Source: Boletus sp. NGJ (taxonomy: Eukaryota > Basidiomycota > Agaricomycetes > Boletales > Boletaceae). From it: a stretch of 64,000 nucleotides of DNA. The stretch spans positions 1,736,001 through 1,800,000 of the forward strand of contig JAGTXK010000055.1 of NCBI GenBank assembly GCA_019096195.1. The letters are read 5' to 3'. Below are positions 34,541 to 46,394 of this stretch, in pieces (the first letter of the stretch is position 1; every line of letters starts with the position of its first letter). The position numbers and the translations under genes are program-made. The notes under the pieces were generated by a model. The model was not told the origin of the DNA. It worked only from the letters and a program-made list of their open reading frames with translations, and searched no databases.

Positions 34541-36179
34541 CTAGTAATTTGCTTGCACTTCTCTGCCTTTCCCTCTTATGCCCCATAAACCCCAGTTAGT
34601 TTTTACCATAACTCGTGGATCAAAGTCAGCCACCTCCCATTTCTCGCTTCCGAATGGATTTTCACCAGGCGTAACAATCCATTCAAACTCGTCAGCAACA
34701 TCAGGGACTTGATCAAGGGATAGGATATCCCTCTCGATGTCTGCTGGTGAGAATCCTGTGATAAAAATCGCACATCTAGTGGCAAGAAGCGCTGGAACGA
34801 CTGGACCCCATTCGGTAGGAGAGGCTATTTGTAAACAGCGTTTTCCATCCAGCTCTGAGAGCGATAATGGCGACGGAAAGCCAAACCCAGGAGAGAATAG
34901 GAAAAAAAGATCGGTATAGGGGTCAAAGGTATCCTGGAACTGCGCATGGACTTCCATATAATTGGCTTGCATGCCAGTAATTGTCAATTGCGGAGAGTAA
35001 GGGATCGTGTATGATGGGACGCCGTATAGCTTGAGCGATGAACGGGTCCGTTTCAAACGTGCAATTGGCTTCGGAGTGGGGGGCTCGTAAACATTGGGGA
35101 CATACGACGGCGGCTTCCCTTGCTCAGAGGTAGGCTTTGCCACGGCCGAATAATCTTCAGGAGATTGCGTAGACGTCTGCACCTGGGATCCTAGATCGTT
35201 TTGTAGTCTTGGGAGGGACACCTGTAGCCCAATGAAGTACAGATGAAAGTGACAGGATGGGAACAACATGCAGAGTTGCTCCCAGACATGGGGGGGAAGT
35301 GAAGACTCCGCGCGTGCACCCAGAATAAATATCCTGATCTGGGGCTTGGTAATACCAGCTTCTTCAGTGTCAGGAGCACCGGGAGCGACATGTAACACGG
35401 TGCGTAGCGCTGATGAAAATTAAACTATTCAACTATCTCCCAAATTGATTTTTAACTGACTTACCGGCCAAAGATCGACTACCTTCAGGTGTGATGCGGT
35501 GATTGTTTGGGGTTAATCCACTATTTTGATGTAGCACAGAACCTATGGTCAGCGGATAGGTGAGCAGCTTGCTCGCATGCCTCCTCGATCGTTCGGTGTC
35601 CATCGAAGAGAAACCGCGCGTGTACCAAAAGAGATCCCAATTGGCGAATGAGATAGCTTCCTCGTACGCTTGAGGTCCTTCGCGGTGGAGATGTCAAATT
35701 TCCATGTCCGACAATCATACACTATACACACCTGGTAGCTCAAATTCGTGCATTCTGCGACCACTTCGAAGATCGTGTTCATCCTCGTTGACCTCCTGCA
35801 GACGCGGACAGAACTTTGCATGGTCCTCATCCATTTCCCAGTGCTCCCTGCTACAGTGAGTCGGCCAGCCACAATCAGGACACTCGAACTTCACCCCCAA
35901 CGCTTTCGTTCCGGTCTCAGCATGCATATGACCGCCATGACCGGATGAGCAAATTGGGCAGGGAGCGAGAGAGCGAATAGCTTCTCCACGAGCCTTGACT
36001 GCAGGAAATGGGGATTCCGAGAACGGATGGAATAGGTCATCTCTCGCCAAGAACAGTAGCGGATTTAGGTTTTCGAGCGAAATTAAAAAATTGTCTCCGA
36101 CCACGGTTTCCTTGAAAGTTGACGCTAGGGACCCGGAGACGAAATGAAGGGTTGACAAAACGGCGTAGAGACATCGCAA
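34541..36179 (-). CDS. MSS51: MSS51-like mitochondrial COX1 translational activator, MYND-type zinc finger
   Basis: The first part (35715-36179) has DDLFHPFSESPFPAVKARGE followed by a zinc finger. Its ligands are visible as CPIC..FECPDCGWPTHC..HW..DHAKFC, and then comes NEDEHDLRSGRRMHEFELPG. An intron (GTGTGTATAG..CAAG) leads to YEEAISFANWDLFWYTRGFS, SSMDTERSRRHASKLL and TYPLTIGSVLHQN. Another GT..AG intron (about 35410-35465) joins LRTVLHVAPGA and the long C-terminal part. This order is that of fungal MSS51, which activates COX1 mRNA translation and binds newly made Cox1 in the mitochondrion. The N-terminus is short and the start at 36179 is the first visible ATG, so an upstream exon is possible. 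No SET domain follows the MYND finger, so a SMYD methyltransferase is unlikely. Confidence 0.9.
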
Positions 36180-36347
36180 CGAGTGTTAGAAGAACAAGTG
36201 CTTCCCGGGGCCCTACTTCAAGGGAAATTCAAAGGCTACCCGTGGCTTACGTCAGCGACGGGGGCCAGTGCCTCCCGAGTCCCGATTATCACCCTTGAAG
36301 TTATTCCGATTGGACTCCGTGACTTGCTTTCAGTACCTCCCACTAAT
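36180..36347. promoter_or_regulatory. Divergent MSS51-HIS3 promoter region
   Basis: Only 168 bp separate the two start codons. An ACGTCA word occurs at about 36248. I see no perfect TGACTCA (Gcn4/CPC1) site, although HIS3 genes are usually under that control. Confidence 0.45.
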
Positions 36348-37161
36348 ATGACAGCCAGAACAGCTACAGTTTCTAGAAAAACAAACGAAACACAGATTGA
36401 AGTGTCTGTCAGTCTTGACTGCACCTCAGGTTCGGGCCAGGCACAGAACATCGACATTTCGACGGGTATCGGCTTTTTAGACCATGTACTGATTCCTCCT
36501 ATATTCTTCCCGCACGGGCAAACTAATCGGATACTCCAGATGTATCATGCATTGGCAAAGCATAGCGGAATGTCGTTGATCATGAAGTGCCAAGGAGACC
36601 TGTGGATTGATGACCACCACACTGCAGATAAGTACCCCTTTTTTCGTCGAGACATGACGGTCCTAGGATTCATATACAAGATAGTGCGATCGCATTGGGT
36701 ACCGCATTTAAACAAGCTCTTGGAGAGATCAAGGGTGTCAGGCGGTATGGCACAGGCTTCGCACCCCTTGACGAAGTGTGTAACCACTCTTTGGTTGTAG
36801 GTCCTCTTGTAGCTGAACATTCCTTTTCAAAGGCACTTTCCCGAGCAGTGATTGACATTTGCTCCCGTCCGTATTGCGTCACTGAACTCGGATTGAAACG
36901 CGAGAAGATTGGTGACCTCTCGACAGAGATGATTCCTCACATCTTCCATTCTTTTGCAGTAGCGGCCGGCGTGACGCTTCACGTTGATGTCCTCCGAGGA
37001 GAAAACGACCATCATCGGTATGTTCTCACCCACAAGTTATAGAACTGCCTACAGCCTATCCCAGGTCTGAGTCCGCATTCAAAGCACTGGCGCTGGCAAT
37101 CAAACAAGCCATCGAACAGACAGGTGGAAACGAGATACCGAGTACGAAGGGTGTGCTTTAA
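36348..37161 (+). CDS. HIS3: Imidazoleglycerol-phosphate dehydratase
   Basis: It catalyses the dehydration of imidazole glycerol phosphate in histidine synthesis. Five exons give a continuous frame: 36348-36485, 36540-36631, 36685-36775, 36833-37017 and 37065-37161, for 200 residues, the usual size for the single-domain enzyme. Visible motifs are [14 protein letters not shown] across the first junction, [11 protein letters not shown] before the second intron, [12 protein letters not shown], and [23 protein letters not shown]. The His-rich DHHT and metal-binding His residues are kept. All introns have GT..AG ends. The gene is divergent from MSS51 and convergent with the M13 protease gene (184 bp between stops). 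Confidence 0.95.
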
Positions 37162-37345
37162 GCTAAATGTTGCCTCGTCGCTGCTTTGTTTTTCGGGACT
37201 TTCCCGATTTCACGTTCAAATTAACGCAGACATTGCATAGCTCCTAAACCAGTGGAATGAAGACTGATTGATGTTGCAATGAAATACATATGAAAAACAG
37301 GTCTCAAGAAGTTTCTGACCACTATATCGAATATATCCTGCGCGT

Positions 37346-40300
37346 TCAGGACCAGAAAATGCACCTCTTTTCTGGTGGAGGGTTCAACTGCTTGGAAGGT
37401 AAACAGACATAGTTCAAGAACAGCGGATTCCCTGACCTTTGCCCATTTCGAACATTCAAATGCTTCAGCGAATTCAGGGATGTTAAAGACCGCACCCTCC
37501 GTTCGGTATTGGTTCGGTGAATGAGGATCTGACCGAACTCGTCGCACCTGATGGATGTGGTCGACTAAGCGGTCTGAGTTCAGCAGGAGTCGGTGATAAT
37601 ACTCACGGCATCCGCTGCTCGATTGTTCATGGCCCACGTGCGTGCGAAGGAAATGAAGAATAATTGCTCCCTGCATATGGTTGACACCCGACATGTTTGA
37701 AGCGATCGTGTGATGTCTTACCTCGTATAGTCCAATCCGGGAAGCAAGTATTCGTACCCAGCGTCATACGAATCTTCGTACTGTTCTTTCCATGCGCGGT
37801 ATGCTTGAATAAGGCCAGTGTCGCCGATGTTTTCCCCAGATGTACTGCAACCAGAATCAGCGATTCCTAAGACATCTCTAGACAATTAACTCACAGATTG
37901 CCCTATCAAATCTGACCATGAAGGATTTAAACGTCTGCAAAGCATCGAGACTCACGTTGACGTGCACGACACCACCTTTACCGTCGTCAACAGTGTACGC
38001 TACCTTGCGTCAGAAAGTCAAAGGCACGAAGATCGAGAGTATATATACCAGAATATTGTTCGACAATGCAATCTTGACGAATTTGATAAGCATCGCTTGT
38101 CTGGCGTGTCCACCACTCTTCCAATTTCCCTTGTTGATTATAGAGTCGACCAGCAGAGTCGAAGGCGTGCTACCCGGCTGATCAGTTATCGCGTGAAGAG
38201 AGTATCCGGAGGTACCAACCGTGAGTTCGTGAGCGGCAACCATGCCAAATGAACCATATGACAGATATCCCGGCCTGAATGATTGTGAGGATGAAATCAC
38301 CGTAACAGTATTCACTACACACCATTCAAGGGAAAAGAAAGGTGGTTGTAGAATACCAGCGGGGAACACGATCTTTGCCAACAAATCCGAATCCCAGAAT
38401 GTACATAGCCGATACCAATTTACGCACCTCATTACCCGTAGGATTGTAGTATGCATTCACGGTTGCCGGCGTCATTATCCACTCGTCAAGGTTCCTAGGC
38501 TTTCCTAGTTTCTGCCACTTCTTGTAGACATCAGAAGCTCTGAAATACGATGTCAGATGGATTTCTTGCCTGCCGGATGGACACACGAAGGGACTGACGT
38601 GGCACTCAGCATATTCTCGAAGAATGTATCCACATGAACCTTGACGAGTGTATAATAGCTCACTAGAGAACGAGCGTCACGGGTATCGGGAGATAGTGGG
38701 AAGCCAACTTTCTTCCGAATTGCCTCTGCCTTCTCGCGGGCTTTTTGAGCCGAATCCTCATCCATCCATTCGATCCGTTCCAAGGACTTCTCAAATGCCT
38801 TGACAATGTCTGCATAAAATAGTAAGAGTGACAAGCTCACAAGGTAGAACTTGCTGCTTACCCGATATGACCTGAGTGGCCCTTTCCTTCGAGTCGTTGG
38901 GAAACGTTGCGTTGACAAAGTACCTGCCCGTGGCAAAGCCCATGGCAGCTTCTACCTCACGCATGCAGAATTCGGATCGTTCCCCGATAGCTCCTGGTCT
39001 GACTCCATTGAGAACTTCCTGCAACTGTCGTACCGCCTTCCAAGCCTCCGTCGTTGTTCCCAAATTAGGAGCATATTCCAGGGCAGCGCGGACAACAAGA
39101 TACGCCTCAATGACATCAGAAGGTGTACGCTCTAGAATTCGTGACAAAGAGCTTGGATACGGCTTGTAAGTGATGATGACACGGCTGGGGAAGAAGCGTG
39201 GGGTAAAAGTAGCAAAGTAGTCGGGGAAGTTGATTTGAGGTAACGCGGCTTTGAGCGTAGTGATGCTAGTGGGGTTGTATGTACCGAAGGGGTCTTGCTC
39301 CAGCTTATCTTGGTCTAAGGTGGCGTCTGCAATTTCGGATTCGAATTTGACAACTTCCCGCGCCAGCTCATGTGCCCTGAGGAAAGGATCATCGGCCGGC
39401 TTACGGGTATCACCATCCTCTTCGTCATCTTCGCCGTCCCATGGTGGCCACGGCCAAGGAGGCCATACACGTTCTTCCTCCTCCAGCAGTTCTGTTTGGA
39501 TATGCAAGTGTTCGCTTGGGAGGTGTGTCATGCCCATGACTTCATCATCGCGCAGGGTGACCAAAAGACGCTCAATGACATCTTGATAAACACTGAGCAC
39601 GCCTTGTTCCTTGTAGTATTCCTAATCAACGCTGGGTAAATAGGAGCAACGAATGAATTTCCTTGCAACGAACCTTTGATGGCAAACCCAGGGTAGGTTG
39701 AGTAAACCAGAGCGTCATGGCGTTGGGGTCAACACCAGCATCGCCGTCAATATAAAACTCGAACAGGGCATCGACACCTGTGGGACATATATACAGGGAG
39801 TACTAGACTCATCTGAAACAATGCTTGCCTCTGGAATGCATGTACCCAAGAGCGTTGGACAGTCCTCGCTTTGGATTGATGGCATTGAAATCGACACGCT
39901 TTCCACGATATATCTTCCTAATAGTATTTACAAATCGTTGCAGGGGAGCCTGACCGAGATAGTCAAGCTTCGCCTCGTCCATGCAAGAAGCATAGAGGGT
40001 GCGAAGCTTGCGAAGTAATTGGTCGTCCCACGAGTCGTCGTAGATGGCTGCGTCGGATTCGAGGAGGTTCTGAAGAACTTGCCAATTCTGGTCGGTGAGA
40101 ACGGTGAAGGAGTTGATGGCGCCCTTGTCGCCGGGAATTGGGTGTGATGCTATCCAACCGCCATCTGATCGTTGACTCAGTCAGCACTGAAGGCTATATG
40201 GGACGTGTGGTCGACTCACTAGCAAAATCGTAAAAGTCCTCACATGGATCATGAGAGGTATCTAGCGAAGCCAGGATTGATGCGGAGAGAATGATGCATT

Positions 40301-40993
40301 CCTTGGTGAGACATACTTCCTGTTGTTTTTGCGCAGGTCAAGCTTGATGATACGACGTAGGATAGTAACTCGCACCTTTGATGGCCCAGGATGGGGTGTT
40401 TCTGGAGGACCTGTCGGTTCGGGCCCAACGATAACGGTGCGCGTGACGTGATCAGTGGTTGTGTAAGTGGATATAGAGGTCTGGACTGCGGTAGTGGTAG
40501 TTGTCTTAGTGGAGGTTTCTATAGCAGTTGTGATATCATATATGGTAGAAAAGGCAGTGGAGACCGCAGTGGTGGTGGTTGCGGAAATCAATGTGGTGGC
40601 CGCGGTGGTAGTATGTGTGACCGTTTCTGTCTCGGTCTGCGTACCATTACCTTGATCGCCGTCGCGACCCTCACCTCCATTCCTGAGATTAAGCTTGTGT
40701 TGTGCGCCGGCGAATAGTCCAATGAAAACAGAGCTTATGAGCAAGAGGACGAGCACTTCGACAAGGAGGACCTTTGTGAGGCCGGTAAGCGGTTCGTGCA
40801 CCACATCTGTGAGGCGGCCTGCTAGAGAGCGGTCAGGGGAGGGCGGATCCGGGGGATTCTGGTCTCCATCTTGGGCACTGCTGTGCAAGAGAGGAGCGGC
40901 CTCTGGCGGGGGGTGAGTCGGTTGCGAGCTCGGGACAAAGACAGGCTTACCGTGGTCCCTTGAGTTGGGAGACCTTGGTTGGCGGTCCGCCAT
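37346..40993 (-). CDS. Neprilysin-like M13 zinc metalloprotease, type II membrane protein
   Basis: The start at 40993 gives a Pro-rich cytosolic tail, a membrane segment at residues about 75-96 (VLLVEVLVLLLISSVFIGLF), and a Thr-rich stalk (about 115-195). The extracellular M13 domain then follows: CLTKECIILSASIL, DPCEDFYDFA, NALGYMHSRG, and VNATFPNDSKERATQV. NAYYNP comes next, then FPAGILQPPFF and AAHELT joined by splicing to HAFDSAGRLYN. The Zn-ligand Glu is in SGENIGD, and the end is RVRSDPHSPNQYR..C-x-x-W (CIFW). Ten or more introns are needed. The HEXXH codons are split by an intron between HELT and H. An unusual WPPWPWPPWDGEDDEEDGD insert lies near 39430. The family cleaves short peptides outside the cell or in the secretory pathway; the substrate is unknown. 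Confidence 0.9.
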
Positions 40994-41168
40994 GATGACG
41001 GTGAAAGATGGTGCTAGGAGAGGCGAGGACGGGGCTTAAGTAGTGCCCGGACGCGTGCTCGCCGTACGTCCTCCACGCGGTGTGCGCACTGCGAACCGAC
41101 GAGCTCAGGGGCCACAACAGTTGCAAACAAGCACGGTACTCACGTGCCGTCGCGTCGCGTCTCTTATC
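40994..41168. promoter_or_regulatory. Divergent promoter, M13 protease and CDC45
   Basis: 175 bp of GC-rich sequence with CpG sites lie between the two start codons. No clear TATA box was seen. Confidence 0.4.
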
Positions 41169-43614
41169 ATGGTCTACCTCCCACCACCCCATCTCGCTTC
41201 CGCCTCACGGCCATCCTACGGCGATGCCTACAGCACCATCCTTGCCGCTCATCGTCGCTCTCCCCTCACCTCCGCCTCCTCCGTCATCCTTCTCGTCGCG
41301 CCAGACGTCGACGCCTTGTGCGCTGCCAAGATGCTTGCAGAGCTCCTCAAGCAAGACGATGTCATGCACAGGACCATCCCCGTGTCAGGGGTCGCAGAGT
41401 TGGAATCTATGAAAGACGAGCTCGTAACTTATAACGAGGTATGCGACCACTAACCCGCACCCTCTCTCTTCTTCCTTTTGACACCGAGGAGCTACATACC
41501 CTCATTCTCGTCAACATGGGCGCCATCCTCGACCTTCCCTCTCCCGCCTGGTTTGGGGAACTCAGTGCACATCTTACGGTACACGTGATCGACTCCACTA
41601 GACCTCAAAACCTGGCAAGTCTGTTTGGTGGCGGTGACATCGGTGATCGCATTGTCCTCTGGGACGATGGTGAGGTTGACACCATGGAACCACAGAGAAA
41701 AGCTTGGGAAGCACTAGAAGTCCGTCTCCGTACATCACAGAAACCACTCAGGCTGACAGACTTTGCCAGTACGAGCCAGAGCCAGACTCGGAGGATGATG
41801 CTTCGGACTTCGATTCAGAGCATGAAACGCAAGACAATGCAAGCCTATATGAGAGCTCGATTGGAGGCAGCCCACCATGCAAGCGCAAATCGCAAACCCC
41901 CAATCAACACAGAGGGAAAAGGCCGAAGCTAAACAATGTCGCGGTGCTTCTCCACCTCGTCAGCTCGTACTGACCCCTTCTCCAGGAGCCAAGTCAAATG
42001 TCACGGGAGCAGCGTGCGACATATCAAGCAGTGATTGAAAAGCACTACGCAAGTGGTTCATGGTACAGTCAGAGTGCCACTGCGACAATCTATATCCTTG
42101 CTACTGTCCTTGAGCGTGCAGACAGTGATCTTCTGTGGTACGTGGCACTCAGTAATTGACCTGTCTCCTTCTGGTCACTGCTGTAGGCTCGCAATCCTTG
42201 GGCTCACATACCAATATACATCTTCCCGCATATCACGCGACTTCTACGAAAAATATCACTCTATCTATTACGACGAAGTATCACGCCTCAATCCACTGCC
42301 AGCAGGGGTCACCAGTAATATCGATACCATCACTGCACTGGGGCCAGACGATTTGTCGATACGATCTACCGAGGAACTAAGATTCACCCTACTTCGTCAC
42401 TGGACCCTATATGATGCCATGTTTCACTCCAGTTACGTGGCAGGAAAGCTTGGAATTTGGAAGGAACGCGGTCGAAAGAGGCTTACAGGCCTACTTGCCA
42501 AAATGGGGTGAATGTGACCTTCAGGCAACCCTTTCAGTGATGCTTTGCAACTAACCTCATCTGAGGTAGGTTTTCAATACCGCAGACCCAACAGCTGCAC
42601 GCCCATATGGACCTCGATCTCAAGCATCAGTTAAGATCCAAGCTTGACACCATCGCTCCTGAATACGGTCTTGTGGAACTCACATACCCGTCCTTCGTTC
42701 GATGTTTTGGGTACCGTGCCCCTCCCCTTAGTGCTGCTGATGCCGTTGAAGCGGTCAGCGCACTCCTAGATGTGGCTGGTGGTATTAGGATGGAGGTCGA
42801 GGTCGAAGGTGCCCGACACGGTGGGGAATGGTTCGGCAGTGGACGCGTATGGGAGGGCAGTAAACACGCCATTAATGAAACGCCTGAAAGCAGAGAACGT
42901 GGGGAAGGTGTAAACACAAATGGAGAGGGGGATGGAGAAAATCCAGACGGCACAGAAGAACGCACAGAAGTCTCCTGGTGGGTGAGGAACTTCTGGGCAG
43001 CCTATGACGCTCTCGCTGAGTGAGTCTTTCTTTGCATTGGTTGCAGCTAGATACCTGAATATTCCAGCATTGTTTCTCTTCGAGATGCACTTGCACTATC
43101 CATGTCACTCCATCGAGCCATCATACGACAAGGAACCTCAATAATCGATAAGCAAGACATCCGTACAATGCGCTCACATCGTGTTGTCGTTCTCTCTCAG
43201 GGACCCGATCTTGCACTGTTTGCCCATCCCGGCGTACTCTCGCGTCTGGCGCTCTGGTTGATTGATGCATTGAGGGACAAGTTACCAGGCACGAAGCTTG
43301 CCCGGGGAAAGAAGAGTTTGCCATTCGTACTCGCGTGCCTGAACGAGAGGACAGAGACATACATTGTTGTAGGGGTCATGGGTTCACTGGAGTTGGGAGA
43401 TGTAACAAAGAAGTAGGTTTTCGAACGCTCTCCTACGGATTTGAAGGACTGAAGTCCACCGATCAGTGAGTTTGGTTTAGCATTCATCAACGCCAAAGAA
43501 AGATGCAACGCCCGGTCCTCTCACAACTCGTTCAATACGAGTATCCTCGAAATTGATCAGGATGATCTGAAAGTTTTTCTAGAAGCCCTTTGTGAGGTGG
43601 GCGAGGGATACTAA
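41169..43614 (+). CDS. CDC45: DNA replication initiation factor CDC45
   Basis: It opens MVYLPPPHLASASRPSYGDAY, typical of the family, which loads with MCM2-7 and GINS as the replicative helicase. Further blocks are VILLVAPDVDALCAAKML, LILVNMGAILDLP, HVIDSTRPQNLASLF and GDRIVLWDDGE. The acidic region (EPEPDSEDDASDFDSE, about 41770-41820) is followed by a basic KRKSQTPNQHRGKRPK stretch that could serve nuclear import. The C-terminal half has ILGLTYQYTSSRISRDFYEK, LRFTLLRHWTLYDAM, YPSFVRCFGYRAPPLSAADA and FLEALCEVGEGY with the stop at 43612-43614. Several short introns are needed, for example after TYNE at about 41438 and near 42140-42185. It converges on the scramblase gene with only 28 bp between stops. 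Confidence 0.93.
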
Positions 43615-43642
43615 TGTACAATCCGTGTTGTGGTACCACGAA

Positions 43643-46216
43643 TCATTCAAAAGTATACGCGCGCATGCTGTTACCCGTATGCTTATTCTCCGGAGCTCCA
43701 CCAAAAACCAAATCCGTGCCTGCTACAGATGTAGTGTGGGTGATTATCAAATCAACAAAGACTACGCACGGTCCTTCAGAATGCCTGGAGAAATAATCGT
43801 AGTCGATGTTAACTGGGGACACAATCAGCATATGCGCAAGTTCCTTTAGGTACATTGGGTGATCTTACTTGCTATAGCCAAGACAAGCTACCCCCATGAT
43901 CATTTAGCACCAAGTCGTAATCTGCGAACAAGCTGAGCCTACCGCCCTTTCATCAACGCTTAAGTTCCTCTCCGCGCCTGGCTTGTGTAATATCACCTCA
44001 TTATTCTGGTTCAAGTTGTGAACTTGTTCTTGTTCATCCGGCGCCCGGAAGGTCACAGTGTATTGCCCCGTGTCCGTGAAGATCTGAAAGTGAAGCACTC
44101 ATTCGCACCAACCTAGGGAGGTCGATCGCCACCTTACCTCCCTACCAAATCCCCTGAATGCCCTTTTGACACTAGCGATGCCTTCTCCTTGTGCATCCCG
44201 TAGAACAAAATGCCACGCCCACAAACCCTCGTCTACACGCGCAAATTGGTTGAAATGGGTTTCGGGTGTAGTGGGTTCGGGTTGAGGGTTCGAAGTGAGG
44301 GTAGTAAGTACTCGGTGAGGAATAGACCTGAATTTGGTGAGATTTAACACAGAATGGTATCGGAAATGGAACGTAATTCGTCCGCATCAGGTTGTCGAAA
44401 GCAAGGTGGTTCAACCAAATGCAAGGTTGCGCCATCCAATGTTACGGAGGCAACAACCAGACAACCTAGGATTGTGAGATAGGTGGAAATTCCAAAAAGG
44501 AGAAGACGTACCATGGTTGCATCGGCGGAATATAATCATGAGAAAGACAAGGATATGTGCGGATTTAAGGAGCGAGCGATCGGGATTCCAGGATATCGAA
44601 ACCATGGAACATTCAGAATGGCGAGAGCGGAGGACGTTAAGCAAGCAAGTAAAGAAACCGGATTATCGATGTGGATGCCACACGGTGAAATGGGAGGTGA
44701 GGAGGACACGAGCATCAATGCAACACACGTGGAAACGGAAACAACACATCCGGATTGAGAGCGCCGTTCATTGAACCAAAAGCCAAATAGCACCTGAATC
44801 AAAACCCGGGTAGTAGTGAGCCGGAACATATAAGCCAATAAGATGGAAAGACAGAATAACAAGGGTAAAATAGGTCACAATGCAATGTCAATGGTGAAAT
44901 TGGGGCAAGTGAGGCAATAAGCACGGACGACAGGGCTCAAACAGACCGGCGCAGTCGTGGAGCGCAAAGAAACAATGTCATGGATATGGTCCATCGTATC
45001 AACCCACGATCATGGTATATGCATGAATGGAGAAAGAAGGATTTATTGTATGTAAGGTTGAAATCATACCATAGTCGCATTGGAAAGAATCCACGATGAA
45101 CGTAGGAATCGTGGGGATAGCAAGGGATTCATGCAAGATTGAAAGACACCGAAAAGAGAGGGGATGTGGAGCCACGATGTGGTTAACAAGATGGATCGCA
45201 CAGGAGGAAGTCAGGTAAGAGGGAAGCATATTACCAGGTATGCGGGTGTAGGCGCAAGCGTTACGATTCGATACGACGGGCCGGCGGAGTTGTTTAGCAA
45301 GACGAGGGATCAATATGATACAACAGCCCGGTCAGCGGATTGTTCGGAGAACCAAGACGCGACTCAGAACACACATACCGCAGGAATAAATCATACCTCC
45401 TCCTCCAGGGATGCCACTCCTGCTGCACTTCTGCGAAAGTGTCCAGAACTAACTCTCCTTCCGGTGTGTCCCTGGGACGCTGGACGAACATGCGAGAGTT
45501 TATCCAAGAAAATGGGCGACGGATCTGAAAGCAGTGAGATATCGGTACAGCAATGGCATGGCACTGAGCCATGAATACGCACCCAAAGGATAGGTGAACC
45601 TTCAAAGTCCATGACTAGTGCTCGGAATGGCCTATGCGTCCTGAATACCTGCCTTGCGAACATCGAAAAGAAACTCCGTGGTTCTTCAGCAATATATCCG
45701 AGCGTTTCTCCAGCCGGGTTGGCTTCACAGCGAAGTTCAGTGCATAACAGAAAAATCTACAGTAGAAAGTCTGAACACACTTATAACATATCGGTTTGAC
45801 TGCTCGAATCCCATGAAGATATTGAGCATTTCAAGTTGTCTGGTTAGAAGTGAGACCGAGCAAGAAGCAAGCCTTGGCAACTTTCGCTACCTTGTGACTA
45901 CGAGCTCGTCGTTGTTCACTAACAAATGCTTCAAGCCCGCAACGGGTTCGGCGGTGGAGTGTATGCTTTGTCTCCAAAGTTGCGAGTGGTCTACAAAGGG
46001 TTTCTCCTCATAGTCTGACAAAGTCCACAAACGGTCCTCTGAAGGAGGGTCTGACTGGGACCTGCGCAACGTGTTACCTCGGGAATTTCTCCCGAAACCG
46101 ACAGTGGTGCGATGGGGAAAGCGAGAGAGGGCATATAACCGACACTGTTGTGCCAAAGGTGTGCAGAAAGACGTGTGCCTTGACAATAGATGATGACCCA
46201 TGATAAACGTAGCCAT
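43643..46216 (-). CDS. Phospholipid scramblase family protein (AIM25-like)
   Basis: The start at 46216 gives a Ser/Arg-rich N-terminus suited to mitochondrial import. Scramblase blocks follow in order across short introns: RQLEMLNIFMGFEQSNRYVI, GYIAEEPRSFFSMFARQ, and VFRTHRPFRALVMDFEGSP. After these come RRPFSWINSRMFVQR, TFAEVQQEWHPWRRRYDLF, FARVDEGLWAWHFVLRDAQG, FRGFGREIFTDTGQYTVTF, DERAVGSA and IDYDYFSRHSEG. Members move phospholipids between membrane leaflets or act in mitochondrial cardiolipin handling; in yeast the homologue is Aim25. Between YDLFLR (about 45330) and FARVDEG (about 44310) lies about 1 kb that I cannot place, far longer than other introns here. The last exon junctions and the stop are less certain. 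Confidence 0.88.
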
Positions 46217-46394
46217 TCTGTAGGCTAGGCTAAGTCTTGAGGTTTAGTGTGTCAATCGCATCCGCGTGGCTATGCTATCGATGTCGTATAATATTTACTA
46301 CTCATCCGCCGACTCGCGAGGCTTTTGCCAACCCCAAGTCGTTCAAGACTTAAACTTGACTAGCTAGCTTCTATTCCTCCACAGCGCTGGGGTG
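46217..46394. promoter_or_regulatory. Divergent promoter, scramblase and mitochondrial IF-2
   Basis: 178 bp lie between the start codons. The stretch is pyrimidine-rich before the IF-2 start (CTAGCTTCTATTCCTCC). Both products are predicted to be mitochondrial, so shared control is possible. Confidence 0.4.

Noticed and set aside
35715-36179. MYND-type finger suggesting a SMYD histone methyltransferase
   Set aside because: No SET domain blocks follow, and the downstream order matches MSS51 instead.
40391-40717. Gly/Cys-rich plus-strand frame opposite the Thr-rich stalk of the M13 protease
   Set aside because: It is the antisense reading of Thr-rich repeats and has no intron or domain support.
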